Source of the DNA: Limimaricola soesokkakensis
GTDB taxonomy: Bacteria > Pseudomonadota > Alphaproteobacteria > Rhodobacterales > Rhodobacteraceae
Assembly (NCBI RefSeq): GCF_900172345.1
Contig: NZ_FWFY01000002.1
Coordinates: 372,001-436,000, forward strand
Reading direction: 5' to 3'
DNA: 64,000 nt
Below the pieces are notes generated by a model, which saw only the letters and a program-made list of their open reading frames with translations, ran no database searches and was not told where the DNA came from. This document shows positions 51,248 through 60,552 of the stretch, in pieces (positions within the stretch are counted from its first letter, which is position 1; every line of letters starts with the position of its first letter). Both the position numbers and the translations under genes were made by a program.

Positions 51248-52717
51248 GTGTTGGGACTGACGCTGGGCACGCTCGCCGCGGTCGCCTGGCGGGCCGGTTT
51301 CGCGCTGAGCCTCGGCCCCGCCGATCTTTCGGCGATCTGGTTCACCACTTGGCAGGCCGCGCTTTCGGCGGCGCTGTCGGTAGCGCTCGCCGTGCCGGTG
51401 GCCCGGGCATTGGCGCGGCGGCGCTTCCCCGGGCGGGGGGCGCTGGTGACGCTGCTGGGTGCCCCCTTCATCCTGCCGGTGATCGTCGCGGTGATCGGGC
51501 TGATCGGCGTGTTCGGGCGCGGCGGCATCCTCAACGACGCGCTGGCGCTCGTGGGACTGGGCCCGGTTTCGGTCTATGGTTGGCACGGTGTGGTGCTGGC
51601 GCATGTCTTCTTCAACCTGCCGCTGGCAGTGCGGCTGATCCTGCAGGGCTGGCTCTCGATCCCGGCCGAGCGGTTTCGCCTTGCCGCCTCGCTCGGCGCG
51701 CCGGTGGGCCGGCTGCTCGAATGGCCGATGCTGCGCGCCGTGGCGCCGGGGGCCTTCGCGGTCATCTTCCTGATCTGCCTGACCAGCTTTGCCGTGGCAC
51801 TGACCCTGGGCGGTGGGCCGCGCGCCACCACCGTGGAACTGGCGATCTACCAGGCGGTGCGATTCGAGTTCGACCTGGGGCGTGCGGCGGTGCTGGCGAT
51901 GGTGCAGTTCGGCCTCTGCTTGGCAGCGGCGCTGATGGTGCGCGCGGCAGGCGCGCCCGACGCCTTGGGTGCCGGGCTCGACCGGGTGGTCGAGCGGTTC
52001 GAGCCAGGCGGGCGGATGCGCGATGCAGTGGCCGTCGCGCTGGCGGCGCTGTTCCTCATGGCGCCGCTGGCGATGATCGTGGCGCGCGGCGCGCCGGGCC
52101 TGCTCGACTTGCCGGAGGGGCTTTGGGGCGCGGCGCTGCGATCGATCGCGGTGGCGCTGGGTGCGACGGCGCTGACATTGGCCATGGCGCTGGCCCTCGC
52201 GCTGCGCGGCGGCGCGCTGGCGCGACTGGCGATGCTGCTGCCGCTGGCGGCCTCCAGCCTCGTGATGGGCACCGGTCTCTTCGTGCTGCTCTACCCGGTG
52301 GTCGCGCCGCGTGACGCGGCGCTGGTGGTTACCGGGCTGGTCAACGCGACGATGGCGCTGCCCTTCGCGGCGCGGGTGCTGGTTCCTGCGCTGGCGCAGG
52401 CCGAAACCGCGCATGGGCGGCTCGCGACCTCGCTGGGGCTTGTCGGCTGGGCCCGGCTGCGCTGGCTGATCCTGCCGCGCCTGCGCCGGCCACTGGGCTT
52501 TGCCGCCGGTCTCACGGGGGCGCTGTCGATGGGGGATCTGGGCGTGATCGCGCTGTTCGCGGGCGACGGCGAGGCGACGCTGCCACTCCTGATGGTGCGG
52601 CTGATGGCGGCCTACCGGATGGAGCAGGCGGCGGGTGTGGCGCTGGTGCTTCTGGCGCTCAGCCTCGCGCTGTTCTGGATTTTCGACAGGGGAGGGCGCG
52701 TCGATGCTGCGTCTTGA
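51248..52717 (+). CDS. thiP: Thiamine ABC transporter permease ThiP (start uncertain)
   Basis: Inner-membrane permease with two BPD-type halves, as usual for ThiP: the first EAA-like loop contains RFRLAASLGAPVGRLLEWP and the second GRLATSLGLVGWARLRWLILPRL. About twelve helices are visible. The first in-frame ATG/GTG/TTG is the GTG at 51248, giving 489 aa, but it falls inside the first helix. The frame is open upstream to an ATA at 51161 that overlaps the thiB stop (518 aa). The longer form fits the helix better. Confidence 0.85.
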   Translation: MLGLTLGTLAAVAWRAGFALSLGPADLSAIWFTTWQAALSAALSVALAVPVARALARRRFPGRGALVTLLGAPFILPVIVAVIGLIGVFGRGGILNDALALVGLGPVSVYGWHGVVLAHVFFNLPLAVRLILQGWLSIPAERFRLAASLGAPVGRLLEWPMLRAVAPGAFAVIFLICLTSFAVALTLGGGPRATTVELAIYQAVRFEFDLGRAAVLAMVQFGLCLAAALMVRAAGAPDALGAGLDRVVERFEPGGRMRDAVAVALAALFLMAPLAMIVARGAPGLLDLPEGLWGAALRSIAVALGATALTLAMALALALRGGALARLAMLLPLAASSLVMGTGLFVLLYPVVAPRDAALVVTGLVNATMALPFAARVLVPALAQAETAHGRLATSLGLVGWARLRWLILPRLRRPLGFAAGLTGALSMGDLGVIALFAGDGEATLPLLMVRLMAAYRMEQAAGVALVLLALSLALFWIFDRGGRVDAAS

Positions 52718-53399
52718 GGGGCTGGAGATCCGGCAGGGAGATTTCGAGCTGCGGGCGGACTGGGCGCTGCCCGACGGCGCGGTCTGCGCGGTCATGGGTC
52801 CCTCGGGCGGCGGCAAGTCGACGCTTCTGGCGGTGATCGCGGGGTTTCTCGCGCCCACATCCGGTCGGGTCTCCTGGAACGGGCACGAGCTGACCGCGCT
52901 GCCCCCGGCGCGGCGGCCGATCTCGATCCTGTTTCAGGACAACAACCTGTTCCCGCATCTGACGGTGGAGCGCAATCTCGCGCTCGGGCTCGACCCCCGC
53001 GGGCGGCTCGACGCCGGCTCGCGCCAGCGGATCGCCGAGGTGCTGGACCGGGTGGGGCTTGCCGGCATGGGGGCGCGGAAACCCGCGGCGCTGTCGGGCG
53101 GCCAGCAGAGCCGGGCGGCGCTGGCGCGGGCGCTTTTGATGGACCGCGCGCTGGTGCTGCTCGACGAGCCGTTCGCGGCGTTGGGGCCGGGGCTCAGGAT
53201 GGAGATGCTCGACCTGGCGCGCGAGGTGCTGTCGGGGGAGGGGCGGACGCTGCTGATGGTGAGCCACGCGCCCGAGGACGCCGCGCGCATCGCCAGCCAT
53301 ATCGTCCTCGTCCACGATGGCGTCGCCGCCACGCCCGAGGCGGCAGGGCCGCTGCTGGCCGACCCGCCGCGGGCGCTCAGGAGCTATCTGGGACGCTGA
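52704..53399 (+). CDS. thiQ: Thiamine ABC transporter ATP-binding protein
   Basis: ATPase of 231 aa. Walker A GPSGGGKSTLLAVIAG, Q-loop LFQDNNLFPHLTV, signature LSGGQQSRAALARAL and Walker B LVLLDEPFAALGP are intact, with SHAPEDA as the switch histidine. The start at 52704 lies within the thiP end (14-base overlap), preceded by GGGGAGGG. The last thi gene in the run. Confidence 0.94.
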   Translation: MLRLEGLEIRQGDFELRADWALPDGAVCAVMGPSGGGKSTLLAVIAGFLAPTSGRVSWNGHELTALPPARRPISILFQDNNLFPHLTVERNLALGLDPRGRLDAGSRQRIAEVLDRVGLAGMGARKPAALSGGQQSRAALARALLMDRALVLLDEPFAALGPGLRMEMLDLAREVLSGEGRTLLMVSHAPEDAARIASHIVLVHDGVAATPEAAGPLLADPPRALRSYLGR

Positions 53400-53521
53400 G
53401 ACCTCTGCCGCCATCGCGCCAGTGCCGATGCTGCATCATGCGTTTGTGTTGAAACGCGTGAACGCGACAGGGCGCGCTCTTGTCCGTCTTCCGAGGCCGA
53501 GAAACTCACGGACCCGCGCAT

Positions 53522-53549
53522 AAAAAAGGGCGCCCCCGAAGGGACGCCC
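53522..53549 (-). terminator. UUCG-loop terminator of petABC
   Basis: On the minus strand GGGCGTCCC-TTCG-GGGGCGCCC forms a 9-bp stem (one G-U pair) with a stable UUCG tetraloop, followed at once by six T. It lies 23 bases after the petC stop and is a textbook intrinsic terminator. Confidence 0.92.
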
Positions 53550-53572
53550 CGTTTGCCGTCATGGCCCTGCGA

Positions 53573-54418
53573 TCACTCGTCGCGCGGGCCGTACTTGGCG
53601 CGGTACCAGATCCGCTTGTTGGTGAAGTAGAGCAGCACGGCGAGAAGGCCGAGGAATAGCACGCCGGTGAAGCCGGCCTGCTTGCGGGCCATCATCTTCG
53701 GCTCGGCCGCCCACATCAGGAAGGCGGTCACGTCCTTCGACTCCTCGACCACCGAGGCCTCGTGCCCGTCCTCGTAGACGACGTCGTCGCCCAGGAGCGG
53801 CGGCGGCATGGCGATCCACGAGCCGGGCGCCACGTGGTGACCCTCCTCGTCGATGCATTCCTCGGGGTAGCCGCCGGCCGCGAAGGCGACGTTGTAGTAG
53901 CCCGGGAAGTCCTCGGGGGCACAGGCCGGCGCTTCCTCGTAGCCGGTCAGCAGCGAGGCGATGTATTCCGGTCCGCCCATGCCCTTGAACAGCTGGTTGA
54001 GGCCCGAGCCGTAGGGGCCGGAGAAGCCTGCGCGCGACTTGGCCATCAGCGACAGGTCGGGCGCCTCGGGCATGGCGCTCTTGCCGAAGTGGTCAGCCGG
54101 GGTCGCCGGCCGGAAATCGTCGAGCTCCTCGTCGAAGGTCTCAAACTGCGCGGCATAGGCCCGCACCTGGTCCTCGGGCAGGCCGGGGCCGCCCTCGTCA
54201 TGCAGGGTGCGGTAGGAGACGTACTGCAACCCGTGACAGGCGGCACAGACCTCGGTGTAGACCTGCAGGCCGCGCTGCAGCTGCATCTGGTCGAAGGCCC
54301 CGAAGGGACCCTCATAGGGGAAGTCGTAATCCGTGATGTGGGTTTCGGTCTCGGCGGCCATGGCGGTGCCGGCAAGGCCCATCGCCGCGATCGCGGCCAG
54401 CGTGACGGTTCTCAGCAT
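53573..54418 (-). CDS. petC: Cytochrome c1 of the bc1 complex
   Basis: Heme c subunit of ubiquinol-cytochrome c reductase, 281 aa. A signal peptide ([18 protein letters not shown]) exports it, heme attaches at CAACH in [19 protein letters not shown], and one C-terminal helix ([15 protein letters not shown]) anchors it. The axial Met lies in the region with [18 protein letters not shown]. It follows petB by 14 bases and ends at a strong terminator. Confidence 0.96.
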   Translation of the reverse strand: MLRTVTLAAIAAMGLAGTAMAAETETHITDYDFPYEGPFGAFDQMQLQRGLQVYTEVCAACHGLQYVSYRTLHDEGGPGLPEDQVRAYAAQFETFDEELDDFRPATPADHFGKSAMPEAPDLSLMAKSRAGFSGPYGSGLNQLFKGMGGPEYIASLLTGYEEAPACAPEDFPGYYNVAFAAGGYPEECIDEEGHHVAPGSWIAMPPPLLGDDVVYEDGHEASVVEESKDVTAFLMWAAEPKMMARKQAGFTGVLFLGLLAVLLYFTNKRIWYRAKYGPRDE

Positions 54419-54432
54419 CTGTCTTGCCTCTC

Positions 54433-55776
54433 TCACTCGGCCGGCTTGACGGCGGTGTGGGTGCCGCCGGTCTTGGGGTCGTAATGCGCGTTGAAGTCGT
54501 CTTCGATCGTCGCCGGGATCGGCAGCGGCTTCTCGATCACGCCCAGCAGCGGCAGGACCACGAGGAAGTAGCCGAACCAGTAGGCGGCGCCGATCAGCGA
54601 GATGTAGGGATAGATCCCCTCGGCCGGCATCGCACCGACCCACATCAGCACGAAGAAGTCGACGACGAGCAGCGCGAACCACCACTTGAACATCGGCCGG
54701 TAGCGGCCCGAGCGGACGCTCGAGGTGTCGAGCCACGGCGCGAGGGCGATCACCGCGATGGCGCCGAACATCGCCAGCACGCCGAAGAACTTGGCGTCGA
54801 CGATGCCGAAGGTCACCCAGTTGGCGAACATCACGACCCAGACGTCGGCGGTGAAGGCGCGCAGGATCGCGTAGAAGGGCAGGAAGTACCATTCCGGGAC
54901 GATGTGCGCGGGCGTCGCCAGCGGGTTCGCCTCGATGTAGTTGTCGGGGTGGCCCAGATAGTTCGGCATGAAGCCGACGATGGCGAAGAAGATCATCAGC
55001 ACGATCGCCAGAGCGAACAGGTCCTTCATGACGAAGTAGGGCCAGAAGGGCAGGGTGTCGCGCTTGGCCTCTTCCTTCGACGTGCGGCGCACCTCGACCC
55101 CGGTGGGGTTGTTGTTGCCGGTCGAGTGGAAGGCCCAGATGTGCACGATGGTCAGGCCCGCCAGGATGAAGGGCATCAGGTAGTGCAGCGAGAAGAAGCG
55201 GTTCAGCGCCGGCTGGCCGACGGCCGAGGCGCCCAGCAGCCAGGTCTGGATCGATTCACCGACGAAGGGGATCGCGCCGAACAGGCCGGTGATCACCGCG
55301 GTGCCGTGGAACGACATCTGGCCCCAGGGCAGCACGTAGCCCATGAAGGCGGTGCCCATCATCAGCAGGTACATCAGGATGCCGATGATCCATGTCACCT
55401 CGCGCGGCGACTTGTAGTTGCCGTAGTAGAGGCTGCGGAAGATGTGCGCGTAGACCGCCACGAAGAACAGCGATGCGCCGTTGGCGTGGATGTAGCGCAG
55501 CATGAAGCCGCCATTCACGTCGCGCATGATGTGCTCGACGCTGGCGAAGGCCATGTCGACATGCGGCGTGTAGTGCATCACCAGCACGATGCCGGTGACG
55601 ATCTGCAGCGCCAGGGTGAAGGTGAGGACGATCCCCCAGATCCACATCCAGTTCAGGTTCTTCGGCGTGGGGATCATCAGCGTGTCGTAGAGCAGGCCGA
55701 GGACCGGCAGGCGGTTGTTGAGCCAGCGCTCGCCGCCTGTCTTGGGTTCGTAGTGATCGTGCGGAATACCGGACAT
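54433..55776 (-). CDS. petB: Cytochrome b of the bc1 complex
   Basis: Membrane subunit of 447 aa binding two b hemes. Conserved quinol-site segments are [21 protein letters not shown] and [15 protein letters not shown]; the heme-ligand histidines sit in [29 protein letters not shown] and [14 protein letters not shown]. The start at 55776 ([12 protein letters not shown]) follows GAGGAGA. It sits 11 bases after petA. Confidence 0.97.
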   Translation of the reverse strand: MSGIPHDHYEPKTGGERWLNNRLPVLGLLYDTLMIPTPKNLNWMWIWGIVLTFTLALQIVTGIVLVMHYTPHVDMAFASVEHIMRDVNGGFMLRYIHANGASLFFVAVYAHIFRSLYYGNYKSPREVTWIIGILMYLLMMGTAFMGYVLPWGQMSFHGTAVITGLFGAIPFVGESIQTWLLGASAVGQPALNRFFSLHYLMPFILAGLTIVHIWAFHSTGNNNPTGVEVRRTSKEEAKRDTLPFWPYFVMKDLFALAIVLMIFFAIVGFMPNYLGHPDNYIEANPLATPAHIVPEWYFLPFYAILRAFTADVWVVMFANWVTFGIVDAKFFGVLAMFGAIAVIALAPWLDTSSVRSGRYRPMFKWWFALLVVDFFVLMWVGAMPAEGIYPYISLIGAAYWFGYFLVVLPLLGVIEKPLPIPATIEDDFNAHYDPKTGGTHTAVKPAE

Positions 55777-55787
55777 CAGAGGTCTCC

Positions 55788-56348
55788 TCAGCCGAGCTTG
55801 ATGGTCGTCTCGTCGACGAATTCGGCGACGGGAATGGGCAGGTTCTTCGGCGCGGGCCCTTTGCGGATGCGCCCGGCGGTGTCGTAATGCGAGCCGTGGC
55901 ACGGGCAGAACCAGCCGCCGAAATCGCCCTGCTCGCCCAGCGGCACGCAGCCCAGATGGGTGCAGACACCCATCTGCACGAGCCAGGTGCCGGTCTCGTC
56001 GAGGGCGCGGTTCTCATCGGTCGCGGGCGCGGCACCGGCGAGGTTCTCGTTGCCGGCAACGGGGTCGGGCAGCGAGTCGACATCGACCTCGCGCGCGGCG
56101 GCGATCTCCGCCTCGGTGCGGGCACGGATGAACACCGGCTTGCCCTGCCACAGCACGGTCAGCTGGGTGCCCGGCTGGACGCCCGAGACGTCGACCCGGA
56201 TCGAAGCCAGGGCCAGGACATCGGCCGAGGGGTTCATCTGGTTGACCAGCGGCCAGACCGCGGCACCGGCGACGACGGCGCCCGCCCCGGCGGTGGCATA
56301 GTAGAGAAAATCGCGGCGGGTGCCCTGATGATCGTCTGCGTGTGACAC
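55788..56348 (-). CDS. petA: Rieske iron-sulfur protein of the bc1 complex
   Basis: Rieske 2Fe-2S subunit of 186 aa. A twin-arginine signal-anchor ([22 protein letters not shown]) is followed by the soluble domain with both cluster boxes, CTHLGCVP and CPCHGSHYD. The start is GTG at 56348, preceded by CGGAGA. First gene of petABC. Confidence 0.96.
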   Translation of the reverse strand: MSHADDHQGTRRDFLYYATAGAGAVVAGAAVWPLVNQMNPSADVLALASIRVDVSGVQPGTQLTVLWQGKPVFIRARTEAEIAAAREVDVDSLPDPVAGNENLAGAAPATDENRALDETGTWLVQMGVCTHLGCVPLGEQGDFGGWFCPCHGSHYDTAGRIRKGPAPKNLPIPVAEFVDETTIKLG

Positions 56349-56677
56349 GGGGGTGGATCTCCGGTATGGCTGGGGCGGCGTCGCCCGGACGGCAAAAGAC
56401 CGCGGGCCGTGACCCGCTTGGCGTTTTCGCGCTGTTTAGCCATCAATCCCGCGCCCGTCCAGCGGACAATACCGCGCAGCCGGAGGCAGCTATGCCGTGT
56501 GATCCGGCCCGACAAGGGGCGGGAAGACACGCGTCGCGTTGCGCGAAAGCGACAACGCCGATGTGAATTGCCGTTACGTTGCGGTTTGACTCCGCAGATC
56601 CCAAATCCGGGTGATAGTAGCGCATCGCTATTCCCGATTCCGCTCCTCCGCCACCGCCTGTTCGAAAGCCGCATCCG
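56349..56677. other. Intergenic region of 329 bases between petA and the outer-membrane gene
   Basis: No open frame with a ribosome site, RNA gene or strong inverted repeat was seen. It must hold the divergent promoters of petABC and the barrel gene. A TTGACT at 56585-56590 could be a -35 box for the barrel gene, but no well-spaced -10 box follows. If PetR controls petABC, its site should be here. Confidence 0.6.
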
Positions 56678-57325
56678 ATGTTCCGCCTTGCCGCGCCGCT
56701 GCTCCTGATCCTCGCCCCCGCCCTGGCCAATGCCGAGGTCGAGCTGAGTTTCTATGGCGGTGTCCAGGGCGCGCCGCATTCGGGCGTCGACGTCGATCGG
56801 CCCGGCACCGCAAACGACCGCGACTTCACCGCCGGCTGGGACGGCAACTCCTTCGACGCGCCGCCCTATTACGGCCTGCGCGCGACCTGGTGGCGCGAGG
56901 ACAATCTCGGCTTCGGCGTCGATCTGAACCACACCAAGGTCTATGCCGACGATGATACCCTCGCCGAGCAGGGGCTCGAGACGCTGGAATTCACCGACGG
57001 GCTGAACATCCTGACCCTCAACGCCTATCGCCGCTTCCCCGATGCCGCCTACGGGCTGACGCCCTATGTCGGCGGCGGTCTCGGCATCGCGGCGCCGCGG
57101 GTCGAATATGATGACGGCGAAGGCCGCACCGACGAATACCAGATCACCGGTCCGGCGGTGGCGCTGATGGCCGGGGCGAGCTACGAGTTCAGCGACCGGG
57201 TCTCGGTGTTCGGCGAGTACAAGGGCACCTATTCCCAGAACGAGGCCGATCTGGTCGGCGGCGGCACGCTGGAATCGGATATCGTGACCAACGCGCTCAA
57301 TCTCGGCGTCAGCTTCAACTTCTGA
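56678..57325 (+). CDS. Outer-membrane beta-barrel protein
   Basis: Protein of 215 aa with a signal peptide (LLLILAPALANA, cleaved near residue 19) and alternating hydrophobic strands. It ends in the C-terminal aromatic NLGVSFNF expected for barrel insertion. LTPYVGGGLGIAAP and YEFSDRVSVFGEYKGTYS match the OmpA-like/PagL-size small barrels. Exact function unknown. Confidence 0.78.
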   Translation: MFRLAAPLLLILAPALANAEVELSFYGGVQGAPHSGVDVDRPGTANDRDFTAGWDGNSFDAPPYYGLRATWWREDNLGFGVDLNHTKVYADDDTLAEQGLETLEFTDGLNILTLNAYRRFPDAAYGLTPYVGGGLGIAAPRVEYDDGEGRTDEYQITGPAVALMAGASYEFSDRVSVFGEYKGTYSQNEADLVGGGTLESDIVTNALNLGVSFNF

Positions 57326-57347
57326 TGCGACCCGGCCGGCGCCCGCC

Positions 57348-57956
57348 TCAGGCGGCGGGCGGGGCGGTGGCGATCATGCTCTCGCGGGTGGCAAAGCGCT
57401 CGGCCCAGACGGCGAGCTGCGGGCGCCCGGCGCGCCAGTCGCGCGCGGCATGGCGCAGATCGAGATAGCCCAGCGCGCAGGCCACGGCGATCTGGCCCAT
57501 GTCGACCTGACCTTCGAGATGGCTGATCCAGCGCGCCTCGATCGCGTCGAGCGCGCGCTCGACCTTGCGCCATTGGCCGGCGACCCATTTCTCGGAGCGC
57601 TGGCCTTCAGGCCGGACGCGGGCCTCCAGCACCATGGCGAGCGCCGCGTCCATGATGCCGTCCGCCGTCGCCTCGAGCGTCAGCACCTCCCAGATCCGAC
57701 GCTCGGGATAGAGCCGCCCCTCGGCGCGGGCATCGAGATAGCGGGTGATGACCCGGCTGTCATAAAGCGCGGGCCCGTCATCGCGCACCAGCGCGGGGAT
57801 CTTGCCCAGCGGATTGGCATGGATCACATCGACCGGATCGCCGAGAGGATCGGTCGCGGCGGCGATCTCGGTGACCTGTTCGGCCTGCCCGGTCTCGCGC
57901 AGGACGACGCGGACCTTGCGCGCGAAGGGCGAGGCGGGGGAGGTGAGAAGTTTCAT
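57348..57956 (-). CDS. Glutathione S-transferase family protein
   Basis: GST of 202 aa. The N-terminal thioredoxin-like domain reads LLTSPASPFARKVRVVLRETG with a Ser before the helix, then NPLGKIPALV and LYDSRVITRYLD. The C-terminal helical domain is shorter than average. Single gene on the minus strand with a dispersed repeat just upstream. Substrate unknown. Confidence 0.88.
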   Translation of the reverse strand: MKLLTSPASPFARKVRVVLRETGQAEQVTEIAAATDPLGDPVDVIHANPLGKIPALVRDDGPALYDSRVITRYLDARAEGRLYPERRIWEVLTLEATADGIMDAALAMVLEARVRPEGQRSEKWVAGQWRKVERALDAIEARWISHLEGQVDMGQIAVACALGYLDLRHAARDWRAGRPQLAVWAERFATRESMIATAPPAA

Positions 57957-58029
57957 GTGGAACGCTCCGGTTGGCCCGCGCAGTCAAGCAGCGGCGCCCG
58001 CCACGCGCAAGGCCGACCCGGAGAGCGCG

Positions 58030-58060
58030 CCCCTTGGTTCATCTTTCCTCAAATACGCAT
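58030..58060 (-). repeat. Dispersed repeat, copy D
   Basis: Minus-strand TGCGTATTT-GAGG-AAAGATGAACC followed by AAGGGG, 73 bases upstream of the GST start. It shares the MNQGA-coding end with copies A and B. It faces copy E in inverted orientation, 46 bases apart. Confidence 0.85.
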
Positions 58061-58105
58061 GGCACCCCGTCACGGCATGTGCGCCGGTCTGAAGCGGAAG
58101 AGATC

Positions 58106-58133
58106 TGCGTATTTACGAGAAGACGAACCGGGG
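58106..58133 (+). repeat. Dispersed repeat, copy E (diverged)
   Basis: TGCGTATTT followed by ACGA and GAAGACGAACC, then GGGG. It has lost the internal ATG by an A-to-G-type change (GACGAAC), which marks it as the most diverged copy. It ends a few bases before the mtaB stop. Confidence 0.7.
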
Positions 58134-58140
58134 TCGCCGC

Positions 58141-59412
58141 TCAGGCGATGAGGCGGGTGCCGGAGACCCCGGTGATCGTGGCTTCGACGATGCGCCCTTC
58201 CGGCTGGTCACTAGCAAAATCCACCTCGGCAAAATGCTCGGTCCGCCCCATGTGCGGGCTTTCCATCAGCACGCGGTGGGTCCGCCCGACCTGCGCCGCC
58301 AGATGCGCCTGCGCCGCCAGATCGCCTGCGGCGCGCAGCCGTGCCGCGCGCGCCTTGATCGCCCGGCCATTCACCTGTGGCATCCGTGCCGCCGGGGTGC
58401 CCGGGCGGGGCGAATAGGGAAAGACGTGCAGCCAGGTCAGGTCGCACTCCTCGACCAGCTTCAGCGAGTTCTCGAACATCGCCTCGGTCTCGGTCGGAAA
58501 GCCCGCGATGATGTCGGCGCCGAAGGTCATGTCGGGCCGCAGCCGGCGCGCCTCTTCGGCAAAGCGGATCGCGTCGTCGCGCAGGTGGCGGCGCTTCATC
58601 CGCTTGAGGATCAGGTCGTCACCGTGCTGTAGCGACAGGTGTAGATGCGGCATCAGCCGCTTCTCGGTGGCGATCGCCTGCATCAGGTTCTCGTCGACCT
58701 CGATCGAATCGATCGAGGAAATGCGCAGCCGTTTCAGATCCGGCACCAGCTTGAGGATGCGCATCACCAGATCGCCCAGCTTCGGCTGCGCGGGCAGGTC
58801 AGCGCCCCAGGAGGTCAGGTCGACGCCGGTCAGCACCACCTCCTCATAGCCGCGATCCACCAGCCGCCTGATCTGCTCGACCACCACGCCCGCCGGCACC
58901 GAGCGCGAATTGCCCCGGCCAAAGGGAATGATGCAGAAGGTGCAGCGGTGATCGCAGCCGTTCTGGACCTGCACATAGGCGCGCGAACGGCTGCCGAAGC
59001 CGTCGATCAGGTGCCCAGCGGTCTCGGTCACGGACATGATGTCGTCGACCTGCACCGGCTCGGTCGCGCCGATCAGGTCGGGCGCCATGCCCTTCCAGGT
59101 TTCGGGCTGCATCTTCTCGGTGTTGCCGATGACTAGGTCGACCTCTTCCATGTCGGAAAAGCGCTTGGGATCGGTCTGCGCGGCGCAGCCGGTGACGATG
59201 ATCTTCGCCGTCGGGTTCTCGCGCCGCAGTCGGCGGATTTCCTGCCCCGCCTTGCGCACCGCCTCGGCGGTGACGGCGCAGGTGTTGATCACCACCGCAT
59301 CCTCGACCCCGGCGCGCGCGGCGAGATCCTTCATCGCCTCGGTCTCGTAGGCGTTGAGGCGGCAGCCCATGGTGGTGAAGATCGGTGCCTTGGAAGATTC
59401 GGGGCGGTCCAT
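58141..59412 (-). CDS. mtaB: tRNA t6A37 methylthiotransferase MtaB
   Basis: Radical-SAM enzyme of 423 aa that adds a methylthio group to t6A at tRNA position 37. The UPF0004 domain has GCRLNAYETEAM and three cysteines (INTCAVTAEAV, VTGCAAQ); the radical-SAM loop is CDHRCTFC in the segment NGCDHRCTFCIIPFGRG, and a TRAM-like end follows. Its ATG shares one base with the dapF stop. Confidence 0.95.
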   Translation of the reverse strand: MDRPESSKAPIFTTMGCRLNAYETEAMKDLAARAGVEDAVVINTCAVTAEAVRKAGQEIRRLRRENPTAKIIVTGCAAQTDPKRFSDMEEVDLVIGNTEKMQPETWKGMAPDLIGATEPVQVDDIMSVTETAGHLIDGFGSRSRAYVQVQNGCDHRCTFCIIPFGRGNSRSVPAGVVVEQIRRLVDRGYEEVVLTGVDLTSWGADLPAQPKLGDLVMRILKLVPDLKRLRISSIDSIEVDENLMQAIATEKRLMPHLHLSLQHGDDLILKRMKRRHLRDDAIRFAEEARRLRPDMTFGADIIAGFPTETEAMFENSLKLVEECDLTWLHVFPYSPRPGTPAARMPQVNGRAIKARAARLRAAGDLAAQAHLAAQVGRTHRVLMESPHMGRTEHFAEVDFASDQPEGRIVEATITGVSGTRLIA

Positions 59413-60230
59413 CAGAGCCTCCAGACTCCGTCGAAGACATGCGCGGTCGGGCCGGTCATCCAGACCCCGTCCTCGCGCCAGTCGATGTGAAGCGTGCCGC
59501 CGTCGAGATCGATGGTGACGGCGCGCGAGGTAAGTCCGCGCCGCGCGGCGGCGACGGCCACGGCGCATGAGGACGAGCCCGAAGCCAGCGTCAGCCCGGC
59601 GCCGCGCTCCCAGACCCGCATGCGGATTCGATCGGGCCCGGTGACCTGCGCCACCTGCACGTTGGTGCGCTCCGGGAACAGCGGGTGATGCTCATGCGGC
59701 GGGCCGAAACTGTCGAGATCGATCGCCTCGGCATCCGCGACGAAGAAGCTGCAATGGGGATTGCCCATGCCGGTGGCAGTGGGCGCGCCTTCGATCGGCA
59801 ACTCCAGCGTATCCACCTCCCTTGCCAGCGGGATCTCGCGCCAGTCGAGCTGCGGCTGTCCCATGTTCACCGCGACCAGCCCGTCTCCGGCGTCGCGGGC
59901 GGCGAGGCGGCCGCGCTCGGTAGTGAGGTCGAGCGCGGGTTTGCCGCTGCGCGCCATTTCCCATGCCGCGATGCAGCGTGTGGCGTTGCCGCAGGCCGCC
60001 GAACGCGAACCATCGGCGTTCCAGAAGACGAGATGCAGGTCGGCATCCGCGCTCGGATGGATCGTCGCCAGCTGATCGAAACCGACGCCGCGATGGCGGT
60101 CGGCGATGGCGCGCGCGAGATCGGGCGTCATCTCCGGCACCCCTCGGCGCGCGTCGATGACGACGAAATCATTGCCGAGGCCGTGCATCTTCATGAACGG
60201 CAGGCCGGGGAGGGGGCTGTTGTCCTGCAT
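59412..60230 (-). CDS. dapF: Diaminopimelate epimerase
   Basis: Cofactor-free epimerase of 272 aa for lysine and peptidoglycan synthesis. The two active-site cysteines are in [14 protein letters not shown] near residue 80 and [11 protein letters not shown] near residue 217. The start [16 protein letters not shown] segment is typical. An in-frame ATG four codons upstream (60242) is equally possible; neither has a strong ribosome site. It is translated just before mtaB. Confidence 0.95.
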   Translation of the reverse strand: MQDNSPLPGLPFMKMHGLGNDFVVIDARRGVPEMTPDLARAIADRHRGVGFDQLATIHPSADADLHLVFWNADGSRSAACGNATRCIAAWEMARSGKPALDLTTERGRLAARDAGDGLVAVNMGQPQLDWREIPLAREVDTLELPIEGAPTATGMGNPHCSFFVADAEAIDLDSFGPPHEHHPLFPERTNVQVAQVTGPDRIRMRVWERGAGLTLASGSSSCAVAVAAARRGLTSRAVTIDLDGGTLHIDWREDGVWMTGPTAHVFDGVWRL

Positions 60231-60325
60231 GGCGGGGCCCATAGCAAAGCCCGCGAACTTTATCCAGAAAAAGCGTATTTTTGCGGTTGACCCCCCCGGC
60301 CACTAACCGTAGTTAGCCGCCCAGT

Positions 60326-60401
60326 GGGCCGTTAGCTCAGTTGGTAGAGCAACTGACTTTTAATCAGTGGGTCGCAGGTTCGAATCCTGCACGGCTCACC
60401 A
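60326..60401 (+). tRNA. tRNA-Lys (anticodon TTT)
   Basis: A 76-nt tRNA with encoded CCA. Acceptor GGGCCGT pairs with ACGGCTC; the D-arm TAGCTCAGTTGGTAGAGCA, the anticodon loop CTTTTAA (TTT) and the T-arm GGTTCGAATCC are all present. Confidence 0.97.
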
Positions 60402-60552
60402 CTGATCACTCCAGGATCATCGATCGCGGACGGGGCGGGAGCGCATGCCTTCCCCTACCGCGGCATCGTGCCCCTCCCGATGTGCTGCCCGGCCTCGTCA
60501 TCAATGCGCGTCATGCCGCAGTGCAGCGCACCTCTTCAATACCCGGCCTGTT

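Noticed and set aside
51017-52858. A 613-codon minus-strand frame opposite thiBP
   Set aside because: Low-complexity Gln/Arg/His-rich shadow of a membrane protein gene.
54424-55887. A 487-codon plus-strand frame opposite petB
   Set aside because: Shadow of cytochrome b, rich in His and Asp because of hydrophobic codons read in reverse.
60270-60290. GCGTATTT upstream of dapF as a sixth copy of the dispersed repeat
   Set aside because: Only the first eight bases fit; the AAAGATGAAC half is absent.
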